A DNA stretch of 64,000 nucleotides from CAMAXB01 sp964476565 (GTDB taxonomy: Bacteria > Verrucomicrobiota > Verrucomicrobiia > Opitutales > Opitutaceae), in contig CAYZBG010000011.1 of the NCBI GenBank assembly GCA_964476565.1, positions 20,365-84,364 of the forward strand, read 5' to 3'. Made by a program: the position numbers and the translations under genes. How positions within the stretch are numbered: position 1 is the stretch's first letter; each line of letters opens with the position of its first letter. The notes beneath the pieces are model-generated. The model made no database searches, was not told the DNA's origin, and was given only the letters and a program-made list of their open reading frames with translations. Shown here piece by piece: positions 15,972 through 24,839 of the stretch.

Positions 15972-16724
15972 ATGAACGCGGAAAACGCTCGCCTGGAAAA
16001 GCCTCGGAGCGGCGGCACTCCTGCCGCCGGGTTCGAAAGCAGGCGGCTGCGCCGCGTGATCGCTACGGCCGTGGCCCTGGCCGCCCTCGCGTTCACGGGC
16101 TGTGCCACGCCCCCCGCACCGGTTGCCCTCGAGCCGTTCAACCTGTCGACGGCGAAGGATGCGGTGATCGCCTATGCGGAGACCGGCCGTTATGACACGG
16201 AGATCGCCGCGGTCGCGCGCGAGGCGAGGGCGTGGCTGGCGGACCGCACGGCGCGCCGGACGCCGGGCGAGCGGCTGGCGATCGTCTTCGATCTGGATGA
16301 AACGCTGCTGTCCAACTACGGCCACATGCGCGAACAGGATTTTGGCTACGTACCGGACGTGTGGAACGATTGGGTGGCGCAGGCGGACGCGCCCGCGATC
16401 GGACCGGTCAAGGCCGTCTACGACGACGCGCGCCGGCTCGGTCTGGCGATTTTCTTCATCACGGGCCGCCAGGAAGGACGCGACCGCATCGGCACGGAGG
16501 AGAATCTGCGGCGCGAAGGCCTTGGGGTCTATGACCGGCTCATCCTCGCGCGGAACGACGGCACCCGGTTGACGACCGCTCAGCGCAAGACCGCCGCCCG
16601 GGCTGCGATTGAAGCCGAAGGTTACCGCATCATCGCAAACCTCGGCGACCAGACCAGCGACCTCGAAGGCGGCCACGCCGAGCGCACCTTCAAGCTGCCG
16701 AATCCGTTTTATCGGATCCCCTGA
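15972..16724 (+). CDS. HAD acid phosphatase, lipoprotein e(P4)-like
   Basis: 250 residues from ATG 15972, preceded by GAGGTGG at 15960-15966; GTG 16056 is an alternative start preceded by AGGCGG. Lipoprotein signal 'IATAVALAALAFTGC' with Cys 44 (long form). HAD motifs: I 'LAIVFDLDETLLSN' with nucleophile Asp 107 and acid Asp 109; II 'LAIFFITGRQEGRDR'; III/IV 'AQRKTAARAAIEAEGYRIIA' and 'NLGDQTSDLEGGHAE'. It should dephosphorylate nucleotides or other phosphomonoesters in the periplasm. The long form's N-region contains a REP-like hairpin (16006-16029), which favours the later GTG as the ancestral start. Ten bases after parC. Confidence 0.85.
   Translation: MNAENARLEKPRSGGTPAAGFESRRLRRVIATAVALAALAFTGCATPPAPVALEPFNLSTAKDAVIAYAETGRYDTEIAAVAREARAWLADRTARRTPGERLAIVFDLDETLLSNYGHMREQDFGYVPDVWNDWVAQADAPAIGPVKAVYDDARRLGLAIFFITGRQEGRDRIGTEENLRREGLGVYDRLILARNDGTRLTTAQRKTAARAAIEAEGYRIIANLGDQTSDLEGGHAERTFKLPNPFYRIP
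16006..16029 (+). repeat. REP-like hairpin element inside a coding start
   Basis: GGAGCGGCGGCACTCCTGCCGCCG: GGCGGCA (16011-16017) pairs with TGCCGCC (16022-16028) around CTCC. It differs from the copy at 26349-26372 only by changes that keep pairing (GA/TC for GG/CC). Here it is translated as S-G-G-T-P-A-A in the long form of the phosphatase. Confidence 0.75.
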
Positions 16725-16827
16725 GGGCGCGGCCTTCCTGTCACCGAGTTCGGTTTCCCTTTTGCGACGGTCGTGCTGCCGCTCCGGCAAAGCGCGGTCT
16801 TCACGGCGATCGTCGCCCGGCATTTGT

Positions 16828-17322
16828 TCACCGACTGCCGGGGACCGAGCCTGCGACGTCCTTTTCACCGTGTTTCTTGCGCAGCTCCTTCAGGTGACGC
16901 TCTGCCTGGCGTGCCACTTGGAGAATTGCGCGTTGCACGGTGATGGCGCGGTTGCGCCCTCCGAGCGGAGCCGACTCGGTGGCCTCGATTTTGATCCGTT
17001 CACCGTAGGCACGAAGATGGACCAGCACGCTGTAAGTCTCGGTCAGAGGCTGGGGGCCGCTCGAATCGCGGTCCGGACGCTCCACGTCCCACGTTTCGCT
17101 CACGAGGAGAATTTCTGCCGGTGAGCCCAGCTGCCCAGTAAACATCTGCTTCCAATAATCGCCATAGGGCGAAGCACGCCGATGCTCCGCGTTCTTCGGA
17201 TCAAAATAGTAAAAGGCGTCGACGTGAACCTTGGGTTCCCACGCGGGCTGGGGCGGGCGTGGAGCGGCGAGGGAGACGCTGACGAGCAAGGCGCAGAACG
17301 TCCAAACGATGCGAGTAGTCAT
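16828..17322 (-). CDS. Small secreted protein next to alpha-2-macroglobulin
   Basis: 164 residues from ATG 17322, 17 bases after the stop of the alpha-2-macroglobulin gene, so probably co-transcribed. Signal peptide 'TTRIVWTFCALLVSVSLAAP'. The mature part has 'VHVDAFYYFDPKNAEHRRAS', 'EILLVSETWDVERPDRDSS' and 'YSVLVHLRAYGERIKIEATE', suggesting a beta domain, followed by a basic helical tail ('ILQVARQAERHLKELRKKH'). No family recognised. Being paired with a thioester protein, it might be a chaperone, ligand or effector of it; that is inference from position only. Confidence 0.6.
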   Translation of the reverse strand: MTTRIVWTFCALLVSVSLAAPRPPQPAWEPKVHVDAFYYFDPKNAEHRRASPYGDYWKQMFTGQLGSPAEILLVSETWDVERPDRDSSGPQPLTETYSVLVHLRAYGERIKIEATESAPLGGRNRAITVQRAILQVARQAERHLKELRKKHGEKDVAGSVPGSR

Positions 17323-17338
17323 GGGTGGTACAGTGAAC

Positions 17339-20300
17339 TTATTCCGAAATCCGGATTCGCCGTGAATCGCTGTTAGCCCGGACCTCAGGCACATACATGG
17401 CTTCGACGTGGACGGGAAGGGCGCGGTAATCGCCAGGGTGAATGGCACGCAGGTCAAAACGCAGGTTCCATTCGCCAGCCGGCACATGATGGAGGAAGAA
17501 AACGCTCTTGTCGTCGTGTTCTTCCCGATACACCGGAAGTCCCTCGTGCGCAGGTAGGGACGGCGCGGTCGATGCATCGGCAGGGTCGACTTTGACGAGA
17601 CGGGCATCCCAGCCGCTGAGCGGGTTTACCGGCTCGCAGCCAGCGGGTTTCGGTACTTCGACCATCACATAGTCCAGCGCATGGGGCATGCTCATTCGCA
17701 CGTGGGCCGTGACACGTTCGCCGGCCGCCGCCGCATTTTGAGCGTCGAGCGGTGTTGGGGTGATCTGCAAGGTCCCCATCAGGGTGGGCCGGCTGGCTTG
17801 ACGCACGAAACTGCGGTTGACCGCGGCGAGATGTCCGGCGGGCCTAACGCTGTCTCCGCGCGCCCAAGATGACGCGAGGGCGGTGGCGTAGAGCGGTCCT
17901 TCGCCTTGGATACGGCGCAGCTCAATCACGTTTTCTCCGGCCTTCAGCTCGGAGGGCGGGAGGGAGAGCGTAAGCGTAGGCGACAGCAGCGCCGTCCGAT
18001 CAATTTTCAGGTTTCGGTAAGGCTTCCCGTTGAGAAACACGTCAACCTCGAGTTCGGGGGGCTCGTCACGGGTGCGTGTGAGCGTGCGAGACAAGGCGAG
18101 CACCGCGAGTGCCGTATCCCGCGTGTTGGTCCAGCGTCCGGCGCGGCGATTGAGCACCAGCCAATGGACCGCCGCATCAATGTCGGGGTGCTCCGGGGCG
18201 ACTTCACGCAAGGCGAGGAGCGTCAGGGCGGTGGACTCGACCGCGCCTTCCTCAGCGCGCCAGTAGCCGGCTGCTTTGCCCCAATGAACGGTGTCGCCGT
18301 AGGCGTCGTCGCTCGCCCGAATGGCGCCATTCTCGAGATTGCGCAGCAGGATCGCACGCTGCTCAGCGGTACCGAAGGTGGTGGAGGCGAGCAGCAGGGT
18401 GGCCCGGCCTTCCGGGCCGAGTACGTCCCGCGCTGCGTACAACGTTTCGAAACGCGTGCGCAGGCCGGCATCGTTCGTGACGTCGGCGGCCAAGGACAGC
18501 ATCGCGAGGGCAAAGGTATCGGCGGAGGAAACCGTCTTTGCGGAGGCGAGCATCCTGGTCAGAACGTCGACGGTCTCCTTGAATTGGTCATCGTCGATCT
18601 TGTATCCCTCCGACTTCGCCATCGCGAGCCCGAGCAAGGCATAGGCCGTCATCCAGGAATCGCTGGGCGAGCGGTGGTCCCACCAGCCGAAGAGGCCTGA
18701 ATCGTTGCGAAGATCCTCCAACCGGCGGAGGCTGGCGTTTACCACCTCGGATACCCGCTGCAGGCCGGCAGTACGGTGCCGTCGACGCGTATCCGCGGGA
18801 CGCTCGTGGTGGAGAATGTAACGCTCCACGTCTTCGGCGCTGACGCCGAGCTCGGTGAGCGTCTTCTGTGCGATGATGGCCGGCAGGAAACGACTGACCG
18901 TCTGTTCGACGCACCCGTAAGGATAGTCGATGAGGTAGGGCAGGGCATCGAGGACCGCCCGGGTCCGATTGGGCGCGAGATAGACCGAGACCTCCGTGCG
19001 TTGCGGATCGAAAGGTTCCGGCAGGGTGAAGCGGAGGTGTGCAGTCGATTGCTCACGTTGGAGGAGGGCACTCGCGCTGGTGCGCTGGACGGCGCCGTCC
19101 TCCAGCACGGGCAGAAGCAGTTGCATGGCGTCGTCGGCGCTTGCGGTTTTAGCCCGCAACGTCACGAGCGTTTCTCCGGGCACAGAGGCTTGGACGGGCC
19201 AGCGTAGGCGGGCCTCGCCGAGTCCGGTCAGAGGCAGTTCCCCATGAGCGGGCGCGCCTGCTTCAAGACGGAGCGCCGATCCGTCGACTGAGAGGGCCGC
19301 CTTGGCCACGGCCGTCTGTCCGGTGCGATCGATTAACGTTGCGGCCACGGAGCCGGCGTCGCCGGCGATGAGATAACGGGGTGTGAGCAATCGCGCCTGA
19401 AAGGGAAGGGAGGAGGGCGTCACGGCGGTGGCCGTGCCGAAAGTCTGACCGTCGTGACCCACGGAATACGCCGACAACCGCCATTCGGTCAGATTATCCG
19501 GATACGTGAAGCTGACCCGAGCCTCGCCCTGTTCGTTGGTTTCGAGCGCTGGTTCCCAGAAGGCGGTCGAGACGAAGTGCCGCCGGATCGTGATTTTCGG
19601 AGACGACAGCTCATCCTCCGTCTCCGGAGCGTTCTGCTGCCTGAGGGCCTGCTCGGCCGCAGTCGGAGCGTGGCGTGACGAGCCGGAGGATCCGGCCAAG
19701 GCACTGCCATACCCGGGCGCTTCTTCGGTGGCTGCCACGTTTCCCAGGGCGAGCACGAGCGAGCGAATACCTTCCGTGGGCGCAGTGGCGATCTGTGCCG
19801 TGCGGTAGGCGCCAAGTCCGAGGCGCGGATCCCGTGTTTCGAGGACTGCGCTGGCGGGGTTCCAGAGCGGGCTCGAATGGTAGGAAAGGTGTTTGAAGGA
19901 CGTGTTGACCGCAAACCGCGGGCTGGCCGGCGCCCAGGGCAGGAGGCGGTTGACCGCCTCGTCGGAAACCGCGACGGCCACTTCTGCTTTCACTGGCCGG
20001 CCTTTGGCATCGCGGGTGGTCAGCCGCCACGCGGAGACCGCGCCGGGTTGATCGACCTGCGACAGTTTCTCCAGACTCGTTTCGATCCGGTGCGCACCTC
20101 CAGAGGTCGAGAAATGGGTTTCCGCATTGAAATCCTGGTCTGGGTGAACGAGGCGGGCGAAGACGCCTTCAGGGGGGGTATCGGTAGGTGGCAGGGCGAC
20201 GACGCGGATCCGTTGGGCAGGCGGAAGGTGGAAGGTGTGAACGTTTTCCGAGGTCGTGACGGCGAGCAGCCCGTGGCGAATACCCTCATCGAAAACAGCG

Positions 20301-23167
20301 AGAAACCGCGGGGGCTGGCCGGCGCTATCGGGGGCGCGATGGAGCAGAAAAGCTTCGTTGGGGCGAAGCGCCAGCGAAACGGTCTGCTCATCGGCGGCGA
20401 TGAGGCGAATCGGAGGCAAATAGAGGCCGTCCCTTGGATCGCTCATGAAATGGACTTCGCCGTCAGGGGTGTGGATGCGAAGTTCGAAAACGCCGGCGCG
20501 CGGAAGGGTGATGGCTACGGTGCGCCAGCCGTCTTCATCCGGAACGGGCGTCGCCGACGCGGCGGTCGACTCGACGATTTCGCCGACCAGGCGGGTCCAG
20601 CCGAGTTTGTACAGCGCATCGGGCGCAGACCCGTGGCGCAGGCGGGCGAGGCGCAGCTCTTCGTTGGCAATGGCATTGCCCTCCGCGTCGAGCCAGACCT
20701 CGCGCCAGCGTTGCTCGTGGAGGATGGCCTCACTCTCGGAGTCGATGGGCGTCCCGAAGGGGTCGACCAAACGATAGCGATAGCGAACCGTTTCGCCGGG
20801 CAACACCCACTCACGCCCGTGGTAGTCGTGGTGGCGAATGTTGCTGCGATCCATCTCGAGATGGAGTCCCGTGCGCGAGATTGCCATCAGCCGATTGGCG
20901 GAGATCGCAGCCGCGCCGTGCAAGGTGACGCTGGCGGCGACGAAGAAGGGCAGGCGTTCCGGCGCAAACGACGGAATGTCCACCGTTACGGTCGCAACAC
21001 CGCGAGCGTCGGTTACGGTCGTGCGCGGCGACTGCAGGCTGTCGCGCCACTGACGAAGCTCCAGGCTATGCGGTTTGGCTTCGTCGAAAAGTTGGGTCAC
21101 AGCCTGAAGGGTGAAGCTGACCGGTGCGTCGGCGACGGGTCCGCCGGAAAAGTACTCGGCGCGGATCCGGAAGGTGGCCGTTCCGCCAGGGCGCAGCGAC
21201 GTGGGTTCGCTGGCGAGATCGAGCGTGGCTCGGGCGGGCGGCGGGCGAAAGCGGTCGATGGTGAAAAATTCGACCGAGTGGGTGCCGGTTTCCGAGCGGT
21301 CGGGTGCGGGGCCCCGCACAAATCCGGCGGGCCGGGGAAAGGGGATGCTGGAGTCGACGTTGTCGGGCTTGCGATTTAGCTCCAGGCTGACTTTGCCGGG
21401 GCGGGCGTCGGTCGGAATGATGATCGAGCCGTGGGCGGTGCCGAGTTTACTCCACGTCAACGTTTGCTGCGGGATAAGGGGTTCTCCGTTCTGGAGGACG
21501 TCGAGCGTGAAGGGCTTTTCAGGCAGCCGAAACCGACCGTCGTCCAAGTTGCGGGCAATGAGTTTCCAGCGGACGGTTTCGCCTGGGCGGAAGAGCGCCC
21601 GATCCGTGAAGAGATCGAGTTGGAAAGGCGCAGTGCCGTACCCTATCCGGTCGTATTTGCTGCGCTGCGGCAGACGCACCGGGTGTCCGTCCACGACGAT
21701 CCACTGGGGACGTTGGGGGTCGGGGGCAAGATTCGCTGCCGGCGGGGTGCGCCCGTCTTCGTCGGTAACGAGGGGGGGTGTCGCCGCGGCCGCCAGGGCT
21801 TGTCCGGTGTGATCGCCCACCGTCACTGGGCGGGAAACCCACGGTTCGGCCGTGTGGTTGTCGTAGACGAGATACTCGGTGCCTTGCGGGGTGTGCACGG
21901 CAAGGGCGGCGGCGGACGATACGGTGAAGATTCGGACGATGGGCGCAAGTTCGTCGCTGTGAACGGTGACGGCATACACCCCCGGCGTAAGTGGTGCAGG
22001 CACCGCCTCCATCCGGGTCTGCCACGCAGGGAGCGGTGCGCTGTCGGTGTTTACCGACCAGGTGGCAATCACTTCTGCATTGGCCGGAAGTACGACGGGA
22101 GAAGGCGGAGGGAAGGCGAACCCTTCAGGCCACGTGCCCGGGGCGAGTCGGACGACCGAGAAGTGAAGGCGGGCGATGAACGCCGAGCCTACGCCGAACG
22201 CTACGGTTTCGTCGGCGCGGTAGTTGGTGGCAGTCGCCACGTTCAGGCGGGGCGTGTGCCAGTCGACGAGCAGCAATTCTAGATCCTTGCGAGCCTGCCG
22301 GACAATGGCGTTCTCTGGCATACCCTGCAGGTCTTTGAGTGCGCTCTGCAGCTGGACCAGCCAGACCGACACGTCGGGAAATCCTTTCGCGTCGGCCTTG
22401 AGCCGACCGGCGCGGGCGCGCCAGGCGAAGGCCGTCGCGCGCGCGGCAGCTGCGGCGGGTGTGGTTGGGGCAAGGGTTTCGGCGGCCGCGAGGGTTTCTT
22501 CGATGGCGGCAGCACTCATCCCGCTGCGCGCGCCGATCGTCGCGACGTAGAGCTTCAACCACACTTTGTCCGAGGCGGTGACAGGGCTCTCGCCAGCCGC
22601 CCTGAGATGAACGAGCAGCCGGTGGTGCGGCACCACCGTGCGCATGAACGGACTCGGATCAAAGATCTCTTCGAGATGATGGAGGAGGAACTTCGAATAG
22701 CGGGCAGCGTTCTCCGGTGAGGCCGGACGCTGGCCCAGTTCGTCGGACGCGAGCAGCACGTCGTCCCAGTGGGTTAAGGTTCGACCGCCTATGAATGTCC
22801 GCCGTCGCAGCCCTTCCGCCCGCGCCTCGATCAAGGCGAGCCAGAAATCGTCGCGCGGAGCGCCTTGCTCGTAGGGGGCGAGCAGAGCGGCATGAGCCTT
22901 CGCCAAGGTTTCGTTCTCCCGGTTGAACGGAGTCGCGGCCCGAAGCGCGGCGTCGAGCGACCAGAGTTCGCACCAACGCCGCGTTTCGCCGTCCGGCGCG
23001 AGTGGAATCGCGGCCGTGTACGCTTCGCGGGCGAGTGCCCAGGATTTCTCGGCGGCATAAGCGCGGGCCTGGCTCAGGCGGGCGTCGTAGGTGTCTGGTG
23101 TCTGGGCGGCCGCGACGTAGACAAGCGCGCTGACCAGCAGCGCGAGCAGGGAGAGGCTCGGTTTCAT
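17339..23167 (-). CDS. Bacterial alpha-2-macroglobulin
   Basis: 1942 residues from ATG 23167 (MKPSLSLLALLVSALVYVAA, Sec signal); a longer frame upstream has no signal. Bacterial A2M proteins are periplasmic or surface protease traps. Order: an N-terminal helical/TPR-like region (to about 300), a series of macroglobulin beta domains with 'FTDRALFRPGETVRWKLIA' (MG), and the alpha-2-macroglobulin core 'RRHFVSTAFWEPALETNEQG' then 'TYPDNLTEWRLSAYSVG'. The thioester domain has 'DYPYGCVEQTVSRF' (Cys 1419, Gln 1422, an intact CxEQ thioester). A helical alpha-alpha toroid follows ('DLRNDSGLFGWWDHRSPSDS') and then a receptor-binding-like beta domain. E. coli-type homologues are about 1530-1650 residues, so this is larger. 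No PBP1C gene is adjacent; a small secreted protein follows instead. Confidence 0.92.
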   Translation of the reverse strand: MKPSLSLLALLVSALVYVAAAQTPDTYDARLSQARAYAAEKSWALAREAYTAAIPLAPDGETRRWCELWSLDAALRAATPFNRENETLAKAHAALLAPYEQGAPRDDFWLALIEARAEGLRRRTFIGGRTLTHWDDVLLASDELGQRPASPENAARYSKFLLHHLEEIFDPSPFMRTVVPHHRLLVHLRAAGESPVTASDKVWLKLYVATIGARSGMSAAAIEETLAAAETLAPTTPAAAAARATAFAWRARAGRLKADAKGFPDVSVWLVQLQSALKDLQGMPENAIVRQARKDLELLLVDWHTPRLNVATATNYRADETVAFGVGSAFIARLHFSVVRLAPGTWPEGFAFPPPSPVVLPANAEVIATWSVNTDSAPLPAWQTRMEAVPAPLTPGVYAVTVHSDELAPIVRIFTVSSAAALAVHTPQGTEYLVYDNHTAEPWVSRPVTVGDHTGQALAAAATPPLVTDEDGRTPPAANLAPDPQRPQWIVVDGHPVRLPQRSKYDRIGYGTAPFQLDLFTDRALFRPGETVRWKLIARNLDDGRFRLPEKPFTLDVLQNGEPLIPQQTLTWSKLGTAHGSIIIPTDARPGKVSLELNRKPDNVDSSIPFPRPAGFVRGPAPDRSETGTHSVEFFTIDRFRPPPARATLDLASEPTSLRPGGTATFRIRAEYFSGGPVADAPVSFTLQAVTQLFDEAKPHSLELRQWRDSLQSPRTTVTDARGVATVTVDIPSFAPERLPFFVAASVTLHGAAAISANRLMAISRTGLHLEMDRSNIRHHDYHGREWVLPGETVRYRYRLVDPFGTPIDSESEAILHEQRWREVWLDAEGNAIANEELRLARLRHGSAPDALYKLGWTRLVGEIVESTAASATPVPDEDGWRTVAITLPRAGVFELRIHTPDGEVHFMSDPRDGLYLPPIRLIAADEQTVSLALRPNEAFLLHRAPDSAGQPPRFLAVFDEGIRHGLLAVTTSENVHTFHLPPAQRIRVVALPPTDTPPEGVFARLVHPDQDFNAETHFSTSGGAHRIETSLEKLSQVDQPGAVSAWRLTTRDAKGRPVKAEVAVAVSDEAVNRLLPWAPASPRFAVNTSFKHLSYHSSPLWNPASAVLETRDPRLGLGAYRTAQIATAPTEGIRSLVLALGNVAATEEAPGYGSALAGSSGSSRHAPTAAEQALRQQNAPETEDELSSPKITIRRHFVSTAFWEPALETNEQGEARVSFTYPDNLTEWRLSAYSVGHDGQTFGTATAVTPSSLPFQARLLTPRYLIAGDAGSVAATLIDRTGQTAVAKAALSVDGSALRLEAGAPAHGELPLTGLGEARLRWPVQASVPGETLVTLRAKTASADDAMQLLLPVLEDGAVQRTSASALLQREQSTAHLRFTLPEPFDPQRTEVSVYLAPNRTRAVLDALPYLIDYPYGCVEQTVSRFLPAIIAQKTLTELGVSAEDVERYILHHERPADTRRRHRTAGLQRVSEVVNASLRRLEDLRNDSGLFGWWDHRSPSDSWMTAYALLGLAMAKSEGYKIDDDQFKETVDVLTRMLASAKTVSSADTFALAMLSLAADVTNDAGLRTRFETLYAARDVLGPEGRATLLLASTTFGTAEQRAILLRNLENGAIRASDDAYGDTVHWGKAAGYWRAEEGAVESTALTLLALREVAPEHPDIDAAVHWLVLNRRAGRWTNTRDTALAVLALSRTLTRTRDEPPELEVDVFLNGKPYRNLKIDRTALLSPTLTLSLPPSELKAGENVIELRRIQGEGPLYATALASSWARGDSVRPAGHLAAVNRSFVRQASRPTLMGTLQITPTPLDAQNAAAAGERVTAHVRMSMPHALDYVMVEVPKPAGCEPVNPLSGWDARLVKVDPADASTAPSLPAHEGLPVYREEHDDKSVFFLHHVPAGEWNLRFDLRAIHPGDYRALPVHVEAMYVPEVRANSDSRRIRISE

Positions 23168-23303
23168 GATGCAGGGGGAGGGGCCTCCTCTATGCTGACG
23201 CAATGAAACGCTTTGGCAATAGCTTGCCGACCCTATCGCCACGATTCGGGGCGGTACCGGAAGTGTCCCCCAAAGCCAGGACGCCGGCGCGAAGGTTTTC
23301 TCG

Positions 23304-23333
23304 CTCTCCGCGCCTCAGCGACTCTGCGTTGAA
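23304..23333 (-). repeat. Short interspersed repeat, TTCAACGCAGAG family
   Basis: The reverse strand reads TTCAACGCAGAGTCGCTGAG then GCGCGGAGAG, matching the repeat arms at 46417-46446 and 46486-46512. It lies in the 204-base gap between the alpha-2-macroglobulin and M20 genes, which otherwise holds nothing recognised. Confidence 0.6.
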
Positions 23334-23371
23334 TCAATCGGTCGCTCGGACCGCCGCCGCCGGGGTGCAGC

Positions 23372-24646
23372 CTACGGCGTGGCCTTGCCCTGGGCGAACT
23401 CGATGATCAGGCGGGTCGAGAGGTAGAGGCGGGGGGCGATGGAGGAGACAAGTACGTACTCGTTGTTCGTCGAATGCGCGCCGAACCCGAGCAGGCCGAG
23501 GCGCTCGAGCACCGGACCTTTCGCCTCAAGGGCGGCAAAGGCGGCATCCGTGCCGCCGCCTTCGGGCACTTCGGCGACGGTGAGCTCGCGGCCGATCTCG
23601 GCGTAGATGCGGCGCGCGTGCGCTCCCACCTTGCGCGCGGCATCCGTGGCCTCGAGAGGCGGACGGCGGCGCTCGAAGCGCAACTCCACCGTGCTCTCCG
23701 GCAGGAGCTTGTTTTGAATGCGTTCACGCAGCGTGCGTTCGATGCGGTCGTAGTCCTCGACGCGCAGCACGCGGATATCGGCGCGGGCAGAGGCCTCGGG
23801 CGGGATCATGTTTCGCACGATGCCGGCCTGCGCCATGGTCCAGTTGACCTTGAGGCCGACCTCCGGCTCCGACAGGTCCTTCAGCTGCAGGAGTTGATGG
23901 GCGAGTTCGTACAGGGCGTTGACGCCCCGCTCCGGCGCTGCGCCGGCATGCGAGCCGCGTCCGCGCGTGACGAGGGTGGCGGCCGCGATGCCGCTCGTCG
24001 CCAGGGCGACCGAATCCGACTGCACGCGGCTGGCCTCGTAGGAGAGCACCAGGTCGTGCTCGGCGCCGAGGCGGGTGAGCAGGAAACGCGAACCCGGGGA
24101 ACTGATTTCCTCGTCGCTATTGATCAGCACGGTGAGAACGCCGTAGTCGCGCACTTGCAGCCGCTGCAGCAGTCCGACGATGTGCAGAATGACCGCCACG
24201 CCCTGCTTGTCGTCGGAAATGCCGAGACCGTACGCCCGGTCGCCGTCGAGGGTGAAGGGCTGTTTCGCGAGCGTGCCGCGCGGGTACACCGTGTCGAGGT
24301 GGGCGATGAGCAGGATTTTCTTGGTTCCGGTGCCGGTGAACGTGGCCCGGACCATGCGGCCGATCTTCTCCGGCGTGTCCTCCATGCGGTAGATCTCCGG
24401 CCCGGGCTCAATCTGCTCCACGGCGCCACCGAGGGCGGCGAGGCGTTCGCTGACGAAGGTCGCCACCTGGTCGATGCCCTCCAGGTCGTAGCTGCTGGAC
24501 TCCATCTCGACGAGTTGCCGCAGCGTCGCGAGGCAGGCGGCCTGATCCGCCTCGGCGAGCGAGCGGATTTCAGCCGGGGTTGCCGCCCGGAGGGGAAGAC
24601 TGAGAACGCCAAGGGCGAGGAAGAGCAGGCCAGCACGTGGGGTCAT
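23372..24646 (-). CDS. M20-family metallopeptidase (CPG2/glutamate carboxypeptidase-like), secreted
   Basis: 424 residues from ATG 24646. Signal peptide 'RAGLLFLALGVLSLPLRAA'. Di-zinc peptidase motifs: 'ILLIAHLDTVYPRGTL' (His 116, Asp 118), 'GLGISDDKQGVAVIL' (Asp 145), 'LINSDEEISSPGSR' (Glu 179/180), a dimerisation domain starting near 'RGRGSHAGAAPERGVNALY', and 'GFGAHSTNNEYV' with the last His. It should cleave C-terminal glutamate or similar residues in the periplasm or outside. Closest in layout to carboxypeptidase G2; the substrate is not certain. Single gene, divergent from the GH28 gene. Confidence 0.87.
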   Translation of the reverse strand: MTPRAGLLFLALGVLSLPLRAATPAEIRSLAEADQAACLATLRQLVEMESSSYDLEGIDQVATFVSERLAALGGAVEQIEPGPEIYRMEDTPEKIGRMVRATFTGTGTKKILLIAHLDTVYPRGTLAKQPFTLDGDRAYGLGISDDKQGVAVILHIVGLLQRLQVRDYGVLTVLINSDEEISSPGSRFLLTRLGAEHDLVLSYEASRVQSDSVALATSGIAAATLVTRGRGSHAGAAPERGVNALYELAHQLLQLKDLSEPEVGLKVNWTMAQAGIVRNMIPPEASARADIRVLRVEDYDRIERTLRERIQNKLLPESTVELRFERRRPPLEATDAARKVGAHARRIYAEIGRELTVAEVPEGGGTDAAFAALEAKGPVLERLGLLGFGAHSTNNEYVLVSSIAPRLYLSTRLIIEFAQGKATP

Positions 24647-24839
24647 GCGGTTCACCATGGACCACGGTCGGGGACGGCGCAACGGGCAAGGCGGGGCGAC
24701 GTGCGGAACGCGTTCAGGAGAGCGACGGGTCCGCTGACGCCGTTGGCTGGCAATTCTGGCCCGTGGATTTCCAGGATTGAGTCACGTGTCCGAATTTGGC
24801 TTATGTCGGATGTATCCAGACCCTGTCCCCGGTTTCCCC

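Noticed and set aside
19877..21379. 500-codon plus-strand frame opposite the alpha-2-macroglobulin gene
   Set aside because: Low-information composition, no start context, and the opposite strand codes for a well-supported protein.
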